From assembly GCA_910584795.1 (NCBI GenBank), contig CAJUBZ010000010.1, positions 1-64,000 on the forward strand: a stretch of DNA of 64,000 bases, in the 5' to 3' direction. The first letter of the stretch is position 1, and each line of letters begins with the position of its first letter. Both the position numbers and the translations under genes were made by a program. Positions 33,163 through 42,312 of this stretch are shown here, in pieces. The notes under the pieces were generated by a model. It did no database searches. It was not told the origin of the DNA and was given only the letters and a program-made list of their open reading frames with translations. This DNA comes from an uncultured Eubacterium sp. GTDB lineage: Bacteria; Bacillota; Clostridia; Lachnospirales; Lachnospiraceae.

Positions 33163-34578
33163 ATGAAAGAACGATTAAGGTGTAAGCAAGTAATTGGAGT
33201 AGTCCTTATAGCAATCTTATTGATACTGACTATTCCCCTAATTAGCGGAAAAGCAATTGTAGAAGCAAGTGAATTACGAAATCCTAAAACTGATGATAAC
33301 GGTATTGTTACATGGGATTGTGTTTGGTTTGGAAATTATCCACAATCAGAAATAGCAAAGCCTACTGCGGAAATTACAGAGGCTGTATATGATGTGAATG
33401 GAGAGACTGTTATTCATGGAGTCAGATATAAAAGGATAAAAAGTAGCGATGCAATATATGCAACCAGTGGTATTTTTTATTGGAATGGAGAGGTATATTA
33501 CGATGGTTGCTATGATTGGTCGACGGGTGGAGATTCAAACGGATATCATTATTTTAAGTATGAACCAATAAAATGGAGAATTCTTTCAGTAAATGGAAAT
33601 GATGCATTTTTACTTGCTGATTTGGGATTAAATGATATTAAATATAATGACACTTGTTCTGCTTGCAGCTGGGAAACATCTTCGCTCAGGAGTTATCTAA
33701 ATAATACATTTTTAAACAGTGCCTTTACGGCAAGTGAAAAAAATGCAATATATAATACGAATGTAATAAATGAAGATAATTTTTTCTATGGGACTATTGG
33801 AGGAAATGATACAATCGACAAAGTATATTTACTCTCATATGCTGAAATTACAGATGCCAAATATGGTTTTCCAGCCGACAAAGCAGAAAAAGATAGGGCA
33901 AGAAGATTATTGTCAAGTGATTATGCTCATGCAATGGGTGCTGAAAATAGTACTAATAGCAATTGTTTTGGTATGGCGCATTGGTTGTTGCGTTCACCGG
34001 GATTTGATAGATTTAATGCTATGGGAGTAGATAATGACGGGAGTATTTATTATGGTGGTGCTATTGTAGACCATGAATTTGCAGCTGTACGACCTGCTTT
34101 GCATTTAAATATTTCATCTACAAATGTTTATAGTTATGCTGGAACTATTAGTAGTGACGGAAGCATAAATGAGCAAAAAAAAGTTATTAATAATGAAATA
34201 CAGACGGAAAATAAGTCGGTTACAAAGTATACAACACCTATAATTTCAAAGCCAAATATCAAGTTGAAAAACGTAAAGGGTAAGAAAGTCAAGTTGACTT
34301 TATCAAAGCCTAAGTATTCATATAGCGGAAAGATTTCAACAAAAACAAAATATGAAATTATGTATGCTCAAAACAAAAATTTTACTAAAGGGAAAAAAGT
34401 CAAGAGATATCATGGCACTTTAAAAACATCAAGTAAGACTATAACGAAATTTAAGAAAAAGAAAATATATTATTTTAAATACAGAGTTTCTATAAAATAT
34501 TGGGACACAAAGTATAATAGTTGGAAATATAAGTATAGTAGTTGGAGTAATATAAAGAAAATTAAAATTAAAAAGTAA
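33163..34578 (+). CDS. secreted DUF6273-type protein with lysine-rich C-terminal domain (moron)
   Basis: 471 residues. Signal peptide or membrane anchor: VIGVVLIAILLILTIPLISG. The main domain (about 45-325) has DUF6273 features: WFGNYPQ, EPIKWRILSVNGNDAFLLA, SSLRSYLNNTFLN, HWLLRSPG, GVDNDGSIYYGG, VRPALHLN. A very basic fibronectin-like C-terminus (YEIMYAQNKNFTKGKK, YYFKYRVSIKYW) follows. It sits between phage replication genes with its own upstream element and terminator, so it is a moron that could alter the surface of the lysogen. Start ATG 33163 has GGAGG. Confidence 0.8.
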   Translation: MKERLRCKQVIGVVLIAILLILTIPLISGKAIVEASELRNPKTDDNGIVTWDCVWFGNYPQSEIAKPTAEITEAVYDVNGETVIHGVRYKRIKSSDAIYATSGIFYWNGEVYYDGCYDWSTGGDSNGYHYFKYEPIKWRILSVNGNDAFLLADLGLNDIKYNDTCSACSWETSSLRSYLNNTFLNSAFTASEKNAIYNTNVINEDNFFYGTIGGNDTIDKVYLLSYAEITDAKYGFPADKAEKDRARRLLSSDYAHAMGAENSTNSNCFGMAHWLLRSPGFDRFNAMGVDNDGSIYYGGAIVDHEFAAVRPALHLNISSTNVYSYAGTISSDGSINEQKKVINNEIQTENKSVTKYTTPIISKPNIKLKNVKGKKVKLTLSKPKYSYSGKISTKTKYEIMYAQNKNFTKGKKVKRYHGTLKTSSKTITKFKKKKIYYFKYRVSIKYWDTKYNSWKYKYSSWSNIKKIKIKK

Positions 34579-34589
34579 ATAATTTTTAC

Positions 34590-34634
34590 AATAAGACTTA
34601 TGAGATTAACAAACTCGTAGGTCTTATTTTTTGC
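34590..34634 (+). terminator. terminator closing the DUF6273 moron
   Basis: AATAAGACTTATGAG (34590-34604) and CTCGTAGGTCTTATT (34614-34628) form the stem, followed by Ts. Confidence 0.88.
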
Positions 34635-34645
34635 CCATTTTTATG

Positions 34646-34718
34646 GGGTTGTCCTTTTTCCGATATATGTAGGAAAAATCAATCCGGTACATAAGGGTTG
34701 TCTTTTTTCCTAATGATA
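34646..34718 (+). repeat. GGGTTGTC elements, copies B and C
   Basis: Copy B begins at 34646 (GGGTTGTCCTTTTTCCGAT then ATATG), copy C at 34695 (GGGTTGTCTTTTTTCCTAAT then GATAG), 49 bases apart. Both resemble copy A at 31297. They lie just upstream of the gene at 34738. Confidence 0.7.
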
Positions 34719-34737
34719 GAGGAAGGAGGAAAGATTC

Positions 34738-35148
34738 ATGGATAACAGAGAAATTTTGTTGTTAGCAGATCAACTGCAGGCAACTAAAGAAGCAAAGGCA
34801 GAAGTAGACAAACGCAGTAAAGAACTCGGAGCCAAAATTGAAGAGATTGATCGTGCATTATCTGATGCGATGGCAGAGGTTGAACTTGATAACTTTACCC
34901 ATAGTGGACATACATTCTACTTAAAAAGCAGACTGTTTGCATCTCCGGCATCGGGAAAGAAAGATGCACTCATGGAGGCTCTAAAAGAGAATGGATTTGG
35001 TTCGCTTGTAGTGGAAACGGTAAACAGCAACACCTTATCAAGTTTTATCAAAGAGCAAATGGCAGAGAACGATGATGAGATACCGGAGTGGCTTAAGGAA
35101 AATGTTAATACATTTGAAAAGGTATCAATCGGAATAAGAAAGAAATAG
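34738..35148 (+). CDS. phage protein with N-terminal coiled coil (Gp157-like)
   Basis: 136 residues. The N-terminal half is a predicted coiled coil (LLLADQLQATKEAKAEVDKR, ELGAKIEEIDRALSDAMAEV), then a small beta region (NFTHSGHTFYLKSR) and an acidic C-terminus. It resembles phage proteins near recombination or replication genes, tentatively Gp157-like. No catalytic motif seen. GGAAGGAGG precedes ATG. Confidence 0.6.
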   Translation: MDNREILLLADQLQATKEAKAEVDKRSKELGAKIEEIDRALSDAMAEVELDNFTHSGHTFYLKSRLFASPASGKKDALMEALKENGFGSLVVETVNSNTLSSFIKEQMAENDDEIPEWLKENVNTFEKVSIGIRKK

Positions 35149-35160
35149 GAGGATTAAAAG

Positions 35161-35919
35161 ATGTCAGATAACATTGAAAAGAAAGAAGAAATTATTGAGA
35201 CAGGAGGATATGCTGAACTTGTAAACATGGAAGAGATAAACACGGTATTGGCAGAGGATTGTGACGGATTGGAGTTTGCACTTGATAAAATTAAAATCCC
35301 TGCAGGTGGTGGAACGGCATTTGAAGTACCGGCTGATGAGGAAGGAGAGACGGATATGGTAAAAGAAATCGTGGGAGTTATTCTTTATAATCATGCTGTT
35401 AATTCTTATTACACAGAAAAGTATTCAGGAGGTTCAAATCCACCGGATTGTGGTTCATTTGACGGAAAGGTAGGATATGGAACACCGGGAGGAGAGTGCA
35501 AAGACTGTCCTTATAATAAGTTTGGTTCGGGAGATGGAAAGAGTAAGGCTTGTAAGAACCGAAGAATGTTATACATATTGCAGGAAAATGAAATATTTCC
35601 GGTAGTGTTATCGCTTCCGCCGGGATCAGTCGGATCTTACAGTAACTATGTGAAGCGCCTTATCTCAAAAGGACTTCGCCCAAGTGCTGTTGTAACAAAG
35701 ATAACGCTAAAAAAATCAACAAGTGGAGAAGGTATTAATTTCTCACAGGCTGTATTCAAGAAGGACAGAATTCTTACGGTAAGTGAAAAAGAAGTCCTGG
35801 CACCAATAATCAATCAGATGAAAGAACTGGCAGCAAATCTCACACCTGCAGCATTAATTGAGGATGACAATGTGTTCGTAGACCAGGAAACAGGTGAGGT
35901 AATAGAACCACTTAAATAA
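35161..35919 (+). CDS. phage protein with cysteine cluster, replication module
   Basis: 252 residues. A conserved cysteine set (PPDCGSFDGKVGYG, then GGECKDCPYNKFG, then KACKNRR, about 97-135) suggests a zinc or iron-sulfur site. A glycine-rich strand region (LSLPPGSVGSYSNYVKRL) follows. Position between the coiled-coil protein and DNA polymerase suggests a single-strand DNA binding or recombination role, unproven. The N- and C-termini are acidic, as in single-strand binding proteins. Confidence 0.6.
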   Translation: MSDNIEKKEEIIETGGYAELVNMEEINTVLAEDCDGLEFALDKIKIPAGGGTAFEVPADEEGETDMVKEIVGVILYNHAVNSYYTEKYSGGSNPPDCGSFDGKVGYGTPGGECKDCPYNKFGSGDGKSKACKNRRMLYILQENEIFPVVLSLPPGSVGSYSNYVKRLISKGLRPSAVVTKITLKKSTSGEGINFSQAVFKKDRILTVSEKEVLAPIINQMKELAANLTPAALIEDDNVFVDQETGEVIEPLK

Positions 35920-35980
35920 CAAAATTACATTTTTAGCATGCCGGGAGGAGAGATTCTCCCGGTTTTTTAGGAGGAGCGAA

Positions 35981-37912
35981 ATGAGAACAGAAACAGATTA
36001 TAAGTGTGTAACAACACTGAATGAAATAAAGAAATATATCGGTGATTCAAAAGTTGTGGCATTTGACTTTGAGGCAGCACCGGATGAAAAATACCGTGAT
36101 GAAAAACGGGCAGCACTTGATGTCCATAAGAGCCATATTGTAGGGTGCAGTTTTTCCGTAAAAGAAAGGACGGGGATATATGTACCGATAGCACATCTTA
36201 CAGGGGAAAATATGAATAAAGAAATTTTTTTTGATTTTCTTGAGTCTTTTTTGATGGATAAGGCTGTTACAAAAATTGCCCATAACATTTCGTATGAATC
36301 GGCACAGGCTTATCATAACGGAATCATTATACAGATGCCTGTGTATGACACGATATGTGCATCACAGATGACACTTAAGAATAATTATGAGTTTCGGAAA
36401 CTGTCCGATTCAGGATTAAAGAAACTGGCGGATGAATTATGCCATGAACCTTTGCCTTCATTTTCTGATGTGACAAATGGGAAGCACTTTGATGAACTTA
36501 ACGGACATGATTTAGAGACCGTCAGATATGGGTGTGCTGACTCGGACTTTGCTTTGCGGTTATATATGCTGTTTAATGACTGGTTTGACAAATTTATGCC
36601 AAAGCACAGATGGATTGTGGAAAATCTGGAATCGCCTACTGCAGTATATATCGGAATAATGAAACATAACGGTGTGCCTATGGATTTAAAGCTCATGGAG
36701 CAGAGAAAAGCAGAAGCTGAAAAAGAGATGGAGCGTTTAAGGAAAGAAATAGCATTTGTTATTGGCGATATAAAGATTGGTGCAAACTGCAGCACCAAAG
36801 CATTTAAGGATTATCTGTATAAAACATTGAAACTGCCCGTACTTAAAACAACAGCATCAAATAAAGAGGCAGCAGATGATATGACAATGACTATGTTAAA
36901 GGAGTGGTGTGACACAAACAGACCGGAACTTTCCAATCTGTTTGTTTTGGTTCAGGAATACAGAAAGTGGGGAAAAATAAAATCGACATATATTGACGGA
37001 TATTTTAAATATATCAATTTAAAAACACACAGAATACATCCGGAGATGTTTGCCCTGTCAACAGATACCGGAAGGTTTAACTGTACAAAGCCAAACTGTC
37101 AGAACATGCCAAGAAAAACGAACGATCCCATCGGTATCAGAAACTTTGTAAAAGCACCAAAGGGTAAGATAATCCTGTCATGTGATTTTTCGCAGATTGA
37201 ACTTCGTGTCGGGGCATTTTACTGTCGGGATGAATTTATGCTTGATACATACAGAAACGGTGGAGATATTCATGCTGCAACAACATCAGTCATATTCGAT
37301 ATTCCATATAGTGAAGCAAAGGATAAAAATGCACTGAATTATAAAGAGCGAAGAACAATTGCAAAGAATGTAAACTTTGGAACATTTTATGGATTGTTTC
37401 CAAGAGGTCTGCAGAAAACTTTGAAATTTAAGGCAGGAGTTGAAAAGACATATGAGGAATGCGAAGAAATTATTGCAAACTTAAAAGCAGGATATCCGGC
37501 ACTTGTTACCTGGCAGGAAGAAACAAAAGCCGATGCCTATAGAAAAGTATATTCACAAACCATGACTGGAAGAAGAAGGTATCTGCGGGGGATAAGAAGC
37601 AATGACTGGGGAAAGAGAACCTTTGCAGAGAGGTGCTCCATGAATACTCCGATACAGGGAACAGCAGCTGATATTTTAAAACTTGCAATGGCAAAGATTT
37701 TACAGGGGTTGTCTGATTTTCCGTATATAGAACCGATACTGCAGATCCATGATGAATTAACATTTATTATTCCGGAGGACAAGCTGAAAGAATCATATGC
37801 ATTTATCAAAGGATGCATGGAAGAACAGCCTTTTCCTTCATTTGATTTACCGTTAATAGTTGAAGGCTCTGCAGGAGAGACGTTTGGAAATATGAAAGAA
37901 TTGGAGGAGTAA
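35981..37912 (+). CDS. phage DNA polymerase I (family A)
   Basis: 643 residues. A 3'-5' exonuclease domain with Asp29 and Glu31 in AFDFEAAPD, then the polymerase domain: motif A CDFSQIELRVGAFY (near 400), motif B RRTIAKNVNFGTFYG, motif C LQIHDELTF (near 588). No 5' nuclease domain. It would replicate the phage DNA with the D5-type primase-helicase encoded further on. TAGGAGGAG before ATG. Confidence 0.95.
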   Translation: MRTETDYKCVTTLNEIKKYIGDSKVVAFDFEAAPDEKYRDEKRAALDVHKSHIVGCSFSVKERTGIYVPIAHLTGENMNKEIFFDFLESFLMDKAVTKIAHNISYESAQAYHNGIIIQMPVYDTICASQMTLKNNYEFRKLSDSGLKKLADELCHEPLPSFSDVTNGKHFDELNGHDLETVRYGCADSDFALRLYMLFNDWFDKFMPKHRWIVENLESPTAVYIGIMKHNGVPMDLKLMEQRKAEAEKEMERLRKEIAFVIGDIKIGANCSTKAFKDYLYKTLKLPVLKTTASNKEAADDMTMTMLKEWCDTNRPELSNLFVLVQEYRKWGKIKSTYIDGYFKYINLKTHRIHPEMFALSTDTGRFNCTKPNCQNMPRKTNDPIGIRNFVKAPKGKIILSCDFSQIELRVGAFYCRDEFMLDTYRNGGDIHAATTSVIFDIPYSEAKDKNALNYKERRTIAKNVNFGTFYGLFPRGLQKTLKFKAGVEKTYEECEEIIANLKAGYPALVTWQEETKADAYRKVYSQTMTGRRRYLRGIRSNDWGKRTFAERCSMNTPIQGTAADILKLAMAKILQGLSDFPYIEPILQIHDELTFIIPEDKLKESYAFIKGCMEEQPFPSFDLPLIVEGSAGETFGNMKELEE

Positions 37913-37915
37913 CTT

Positions 37916-38362
37916 ATGTATAGAAACAGCGAAGGTTATAAGGATCCTACGGCAGGTATGGCTTTAGGAAGAATGATGCGTGATTACAGAAGGGAACAAA
38001 AAGAAATATGGAGAAGGCAGTATGAGATGAAACACCAAAGGAAGGTGTATGTTGTATCAAGATATGCAGGAGATATAGAAAAAAATACAGAGGATGCTAT
38101 AAGAGCCTGCAGATTTTTAATTAAGAGACATAAGCAGCCGGTAGCAAGTCATTTATTGTATCCGGCTATTTTAGGACTTGATGATACGGACAAGGATTCA
38201 AGGGAACTGGGCTTAATGTATGGTTTATCCCTGCTTGCAGTATGCGATGAAGTTTACTGCTTTGTTACGAAGGATGGAATGTCAGAGGGAATGGATGCGG
38301 AGATAAGAGAGGCAAAGAAACTTGGAAAAGCAATTTATTATGTCAGGATGGAGGATATCTAA
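37916..38362 (+). CDS. nucleoside deoxyribosyltransferase-like phage protein (DUF4406/DUF7768)
   Basis: 148 residues. After a basic N-terminus, KVYVVSRYAGDIEKNTEDAI opens a Rossmann-like fold, with HLLYPAILGLDD, CDEVYCFVTKDGMSEGMDAE and KLGKAIYYVR. This layout (first strand ending in SRYAGD, acidic GMDAEI) matches phage DUF4406 and DUF7768 proteins, distant relatives of nucleoside 2-deoxyribosyltransferases. A role in nucleotide metabolism is inferred. It starts 3 nt after the polymerase stop. Confidence 0.7.
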   Translation: MYRNSEGYKDPTAGMALGRMMRDYRREQKEIWRRQYEMKHQRKVYVVSRYAGDIEKNTEDAIRACRFLIKRHKQPVASHLLYPAILGLDDTDKDSRELGLMYGLSLLAVCDEVYCFVTKDGMSEGMDAEIREAKKLGKAIYYVRMEDI

Positions 38363-38363
38363 A

Positions 38364-40850
38364 ATGAAAGTATCAGCTAAAGATGTAATAAGCAGTTTAT
38401 TTAATCCGGATGAGGAAGTATGTATTCGTGTGTTTGCTGACAAAAAAGGAGATGCATTTACGGGATGTAAGTTAAATGTTGAGGCTGGAAAGTTTGCGAC
38501 AATGGAAGAAGTGCTAAAAAAACACAATGAACAAAACAGAGGTATTTTTTATGTAGTAAATTACGGAGGACAGGATGACAGCTCCATTACAAGAATTAAT
38601 GCACAGTTTGTTGAATGTGATAGCTTATCCATTGAAGAGCAGCGGGCACAGATTGATGCATTCCCGCTTGCCCCATCACTTATCATAAAGACAAGAAAGT
38701 CATTACATACCTACTGGTTTATAAAAGACGGTGACATTAATAAATTTAGAACCGTGCAAAAGCAGCTTATACAGCATTTCAGGGGAGATCCGATGTGCGT
38801 AAATGAGAGCAGAGTATTAAGGCTTCCCGGATTTAATCACTGCAAGGAAGAACCCATAGAGGTTACATGTATATCATTTCACCCAGAGCGAAAGTATACA
38901 CAGGATGAGCTGCTTGAGTGCCTGCCAAAGCCCCTGGAAGAGCAGGTATCTGAAACAAAGAAAGGTTCTGAAATAGGACTAAATATGGTGCTGCATGAGT
39001 GTGATTTTATTAAGCACTGCAGGGATAATGCAAAGACACTTTCGGAGCATGACTGGTATGCAATGATTACAAATCTTTCGGTATTTGATAGTGGAGTCGA
39101 AATGATTCATGAACTGTCAAAAGAATATCCGAACTATGATTATCAGGAAACACAGAAAAAAATAAATCATTTCCTGGATTCGCAGACAAGACCTATTACA
39201 TGTAAAAAGATTAAAGAGTGTGGTTTTGAGTGTCCTAAAATAAAATCAGGAAAGTGTGAATGCAAGTCTCCGGCAGCATTGTGCTACAGACCGATGAGTG
39301 AAGAAGGTCTGACAGATATGATTAAGAGTCTGCCGATTGCAAATGAGGCTGTAGCGGATATGGAAACTGCAAGAAAATTTATAAGGGAATATTTATATAA
39401 CCAAGACCTGGGAACTGCGGTTTTTTTATTAAATTATTATCTGAAAGAACATTTTAAATTCAAAATTAGTGAAGTAAAAATGCTGGAGCCCTACTACAAG
39501 TCAAAAGCGAAAGAATATAAAGACGGATTGTCTGTAAGAAAGGCAAAATTGTCGGACGAAGTTCCCAAATGGTACGAACCAACAAAGACGGGACTTAAAT
39601 TTATGCCGGGAATTATGGCTGATGAAATGGCAAAAAGTGAGCAGGTCATTTTTGCTACGGAACAGCACTATGCGTATTCCGGTGGTGTATATAAAGATCT
39701 GCCCGAAATGGAAGCACAGCATATGTGTCAAATGAAAATGCTGCCTCGTGAAACAAAGATGTATCAGATAATTGATGCGGAAAAACAGTGGCGCATGAAG
39801 ATTAGAAAAGACGTAAAGGATTTGAATGCCAACCCATATATCATCAATTTAAGAAATGGTCTGTATAACGTTTTAGAGGATACACTTACGGAACATACAC
39901 CTAAATATCTGTCAACAATGCAGTTATCAGTAAAGTATGACAAAGATGCAGACTGTCCTATGTTTAAACAATTTTTAAAGGACAGCATGAATGGTGATAT
40001 GGAGCAGGTGGCACTGATTCAGGAGATGCTTGGATATTTTCTTATTCCGTCAAACGCTGCACAGAAATGTTTTGTAATTGTTGGTGTGGCAGGTGCTGGA
40101 AAATCGGTACTTCTTCGTGTGATAAATGAACTGCTTCTTGGACGTGAAAATGTAAGCAATGTTTCATGGCAGGCATTAAATGAGAGATTTAAGACAGCAG
40201 AACTTTTTGGAAAACTGGCTAATATATTTGCAGACCTTCCGACAAAGAACATTGATGATAACGGTATCTTTAAGGCGCTTGTAGGAGAGGATTATCTTAC
40301 GGTTGAAAAGAAAAACAAGCATCCTTTCAGTTTTCAGTCCACAGCAAGACTTCTGTTTTCATGCAACAGCATACCAAAAAACTATGGTGACAGAAGTGAG
40401 GGCTTTTATCGAAGGCTTATCATAATCAGATTCAGCAAAACCGTGCCAAAGGATAAAAGAGATCCGTATCTTGTGGACAGGTTTAGTGGGGAGATTGATG
40501 GTATTTTTCAGTTTGCACTTGAAGGTTTAAAGAGACTTATGGGAAATGACTACAGATTTTCTGAAACAGCAGTCAATGAAGCAGAGTTACAACAGTATCG
40601 TGAGGATAGTGATTCTATTTTATCATTTGCGAAAGAATGTTGCGAAATTGATGAAAATGCAGTAGCGGGTTCTACAGAACTGTTTAATGCTTATAAGGCA
40701 TACTGCGAGGAGTGTGGATTAAAGCCTTGTGCCCATAGGACTTTTGTAAGCGGATTAACCACGTATTATACCAATGTAGAGAAAGGAAAAGATACAACGG
40801 GAAAAAGACGTGTGCTTAAGGGCATCAGATTACAGGAACTGTTGGCATAG
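38364..40850 (+). CDS. phage D5-type primase-helicase
   Basis: 828 residues. An N-terminal archaeo-eukaryotic primase-like region (FVECDSLSIEEQRAQIDAFP, SRVLRLPGFNH), a D5 N-terminal linker, and a superfamily 3 helicase with Walker A VGVAGAGKSVLL (about 574) and NIFADLPTK, plus the family motif SCNSIPKNYGDRSEGFYRR. It would open and prime the phage origin. ATG 38364 has GGAGG; an in-frame upstream start is not supported. It follows its neighbour by one base. Confidence 0.9.
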   Translation: MKVSAKDVISSLFNPDEEVCIRVFADKKGDAFTGCKLNVEAGKFATMEEVLKKHNEQNRGIFYVVNYGGQDDSSITRINAQFVECDSLSIEEQRAQIDAFPLAPSLIIKTRKSLHTYWFIKDGDINKFRTVQKQLIQHFRGDPMCVNESRVLRLPGFNHCKEEPIEVTCISFHPERKYTQDELLECLPKPLEEQVSETKKGSEIGLNMVLHECDFIKHCRDNAKTLSEHDWYAMITNLSVFDSGVEMIHELSKEYPNYDYQETQKKINHFLDSQTRPITCKKIKECGFECPKIKSGKCECKSPAALCYRPMSEEGLTDMIKSLPIANEAVADMETARKFIREYLYNQDLGTAVFLLNYYLKEHFKFKISEVKMLEPYYKSKAKEYKDGLSVRKAKLSDEVPKWYEPTKTGLKFMPGIMADEMAKSEQVIFATEQHYAYSGGVYKDLPEMEAQHMCQMKMLPRETKMYQIIDAEKQWRMKIRKDVKDLNANPYIINLRNGLYNVLEDTLTEHTPKYLSTMQLSVKYDKDADCPMFKQFLKDSMNGDMEQVALIQEMLGYFLIPSNAAQKCFVIVGVAGAGKSVLLRVINELLLGRENVSNVSWQALNERFKTAELFGKLANIFADLPTKNIDDNGIFKALVGEDYLTVEKKNKHPFSFQSTARLLFSCNSIPKNYGDRSEGFYRRLIIIRFSKTVPKDKRDPYLVDRFSGEIDGIFQFALEGLKRLMGNDYRFSETAVNEAELQQYREDSDSILSFAKECCEIDENAVAGSTELFNAYKAYCEECGLKPCAHRTFVSGLTTYYTNVEKGKDTTGKRRVLKGIRLQELLA

Positions 40851-41018
40851 ACACCATGACACAAAGAACACCAAAAATCCTATCTCTTTTTATATTATCT
40901 TTATTTTTTCTTATTTTTAATACTATTTTATAAATTTATTTTTTAAAAAATAGAAATTGATATGTCTATATGTCAAAAGTGTAAAGGAAGATAGGAAATA
41001 ACAGCGGAGGTAACAGCA
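40851..41018. other. AT-rich spacer after the primase
   Basis: 168 bases of long A/T runs (TTTTTTAAAAAATAG, ATTTTATAAATTTATTT) with CCTATCT (40878) and AGATAGG (40988) as distant inverted copies. Such a tract beside the primase-helicase could be a replication origin, but no iterons are seen. Confidence 0.4.
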
Positions 41019-41294
41019 ATGAAAGAAGCAGACATTGTAAGAGCAATACTAGAGTTTTTAAAAACAGTTCCACGCTGTTTTTACTGGAAAGAGCATGGAG
41101 GGATGTATGGAAGGGCAGGAATACCTGATATTATAGCCTGTATTGAGGGCAGATTTTATGGATTTGAAGTTAAGACAGATACAGGTGTAGCAACAGGACT
41201 TCAAAAAGCAACAATCAGAAAAATTAATAAAGCCGGAGGAAAAGCACTTGTTGTCCGGTCCGTGGCTGACGTAAAAGCAGCAATTGGTTGTTAA
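41019..41294 (+). CDS. VRR-NUC domain nuclease
   Basis: 91 residues, the full size of stand-alone phage VRR-NUC proteins. Catalytic pattern of the PD-(D/E)xK fold: RAGIPDIIACIEGRFYGFEV with Asp and Glu, and KTDTG with the lysine, then LQKATIRKINKAGGKALVV. Probably a Holliday junction or structure-specific nuclease in replication. CGGAGG precedes ATG. Confidence 0.9.
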   Translation: MKEADIVRAILEFLKTVPRCFYWKEHGGMYGRAGIPDIIACIEGRFYGFEVKTDTGVATGLQKATIRKINKAGGKALVVRSVADVKAAIGC

Positions 41295-41371
41295 GATTCA
41301 AAGATACATTGATACAAAGAAACACAGATACAAAGACTTCTTAAAAATTTTGAGTGTTAAGGAGGATTCGT

Positions 41372-41806
41372 ATGACATCTAGAGAATATCTGGATATGCC
41401 TTATCAGATTGTAAGGGAGATAGAAAATAAAACAAGAGATATGGCATTTTACAGGGAGATGGCCTGCAGTATGCCTGCAATACAGTTTGGAGATAAAGTC
41501 ATAACATCAAAAAGCCATGATGCCGTATATGAAAAATATATTGAGAAGGCAGATTTACTGGCGGAAGAAATCGCTGACAATATTGAAAAACTGGACGAGG
41601 TCAAAAGAGAGATTGGTGCTGAAATTGAATTATTGGGAAAAGAAAATGAACGTATGGTACTCCGATATAAATATTTGATGTTTATGAGTATTTCAAAAAT
41701 TGCCGATAAAATGGGATATTCTGAAAGGTGGATTAAGACTATTCATTCTGATGCGATTAAAAGTTTTGAAATACAGCACCCTACTTCACCCCCAGTTCAC
41801 CCCTAG
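41372..41806 (+). CDS. phage transcription regulator, sigma-like (DUF1492/RinA-type)
   Basis: 144 residues: a charged helical N-terminus, a coiled coil (EIADNIEKLDEVKREIGAEI) and a C-terminal helix-turn-helix resembling sigma region 4 (RMVLRYKYLMFMSISKIADK, MGYSERWIKTIHSDAIKSF). Such proteins sit just before the terminase genes and switch on late transcription. Start ATG 41372 with AAGGAGG. Its last codons and stop lie in an 11-bp tandem repeat. Confidence 0.75.
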   Translation: MTSREYLDMPYQIVREIENKTRDMAFYREMACSMPAIQFGDKVITSKSHDAVYEKYIEKADLLAEEIADNIEKLDEVKREIGAEIELLGKENERMVLRYKYLMFMSISKIADKMGYSERWIKTIHSDAIKSFEIQHPTSPPVHP

Positions 41807-41824
41807 TTCACCTTGAGTACCCCT
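41781..41824 (+). repeat. four imperfect 11-bp tandem repeats
   Basis: Units CTACTTCACCC, CCAGTTCACCC, CTAGTTCACCT and TGAGTACCCCT run head to tail across the stop codon of the late regulator gene. Possible protein-binding site or slippage product. Confidence 0.7.
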
Positions 41825-41866
41825 ATTGCCATGTGATATTGTTATACTAGAAAATAATATAAATCG

Positions 41867-41909
41867 AAAAGCCTTTATGGTGGCAGTGCCACTGTAAGGG
41901 CTTTTATTA
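41867..41909 (+). terminator. terminator before the HNH gene
   Basis: AAAAGCCTTTA and TAAGGGCTTTT form the outer stem, with inner GTGGCA-G-TGCCAC, then TTTTATTAT. Confidence 0.75.
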
Positions 41910-41931
41910 TGCCAAAAGTAGGAGGTGTGTG

Positions 41932-42285
41932 ATGCCAAGAAAAGCAAAGCATCCGTGTCATCATCCCGACTGTCCAAACCTTACGGAGGAGAGGTTTTGT
42001 GAGGAACACAAGAGAGAGGAAGCCAGACATTATGAGAAGTATGTGCGAGATCCCAGAACACGCAAGCGTTACGGCAGGGCATGGAAGAGAATAAGGGATA
42101 CTTATGTTAAAACTCATCCGTTTTGTGAACTGTGCTATGAGCGTGGTGTGATGGTAGCGGTGGAAGAGGTACACCACAAGTTACCTTTGTCAGAAGGTGG
42201 AACACATGACAGAGACAATTTGATTTCGCTTTGCAGGTCTTGTCATGCGAAGATACATGCGAAGCGTGGAGACAGGTGGCATTAA
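41932..42285 (+). CDS. HNH endonuclease of the packaging module
   Basis: 117 residues with a cysteine-rich N-terminus (HPCHHPDCPNL, RFCEEH) and the HNH core HHKLPLSEGGTHDRDNLISL followed by CRSCHAKIH. In HK97-type phages such nucleases act with terminase in DNA packaging, and they usually precede the small terminase gene as here. GGAGG at 41921-41925 supports ATG 41932. Confidence 0.9.
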   Translation: MPRKAKHPCHHPDCPNLTEERFCEEHKREEARHYEKYVRDPRTRKRYGRAWKRIRDTYVKTHPFCELCYERGVMVAVEEVHHKLPLSEGGTHDRDNLISLCRSCHAKIHAKRGDRWH

Positions 42286-42310
42286 AAAAGAGCTGTATCA
42301 TACAGCTCTT
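42282..42310 (-). terminator. minus-strand terminator next to the tRNA-like sequence
   Basis: A 10-bp perfect stem (AAGAGCTGTA at 42288-42297, TACAGCTCTT at 42301-42310). On the minus strand it is followed by six Ts, so it would stop a transcript of the tRNA-like sequence. Confidence 0.8.
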
Positions 42311-42312
42311 AA

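Noticed and set aside
33163..34140. Diversity-generating retroelement target
   Set aside because: The end of the DUF6273 domain resembles variable lectin-like ends, but no reverse transcriptase or template repeat is found in the window.
41781..41824. CRISPR-like array
   Set aside because: Units are 11 bp without spacers; no cas genes are present.
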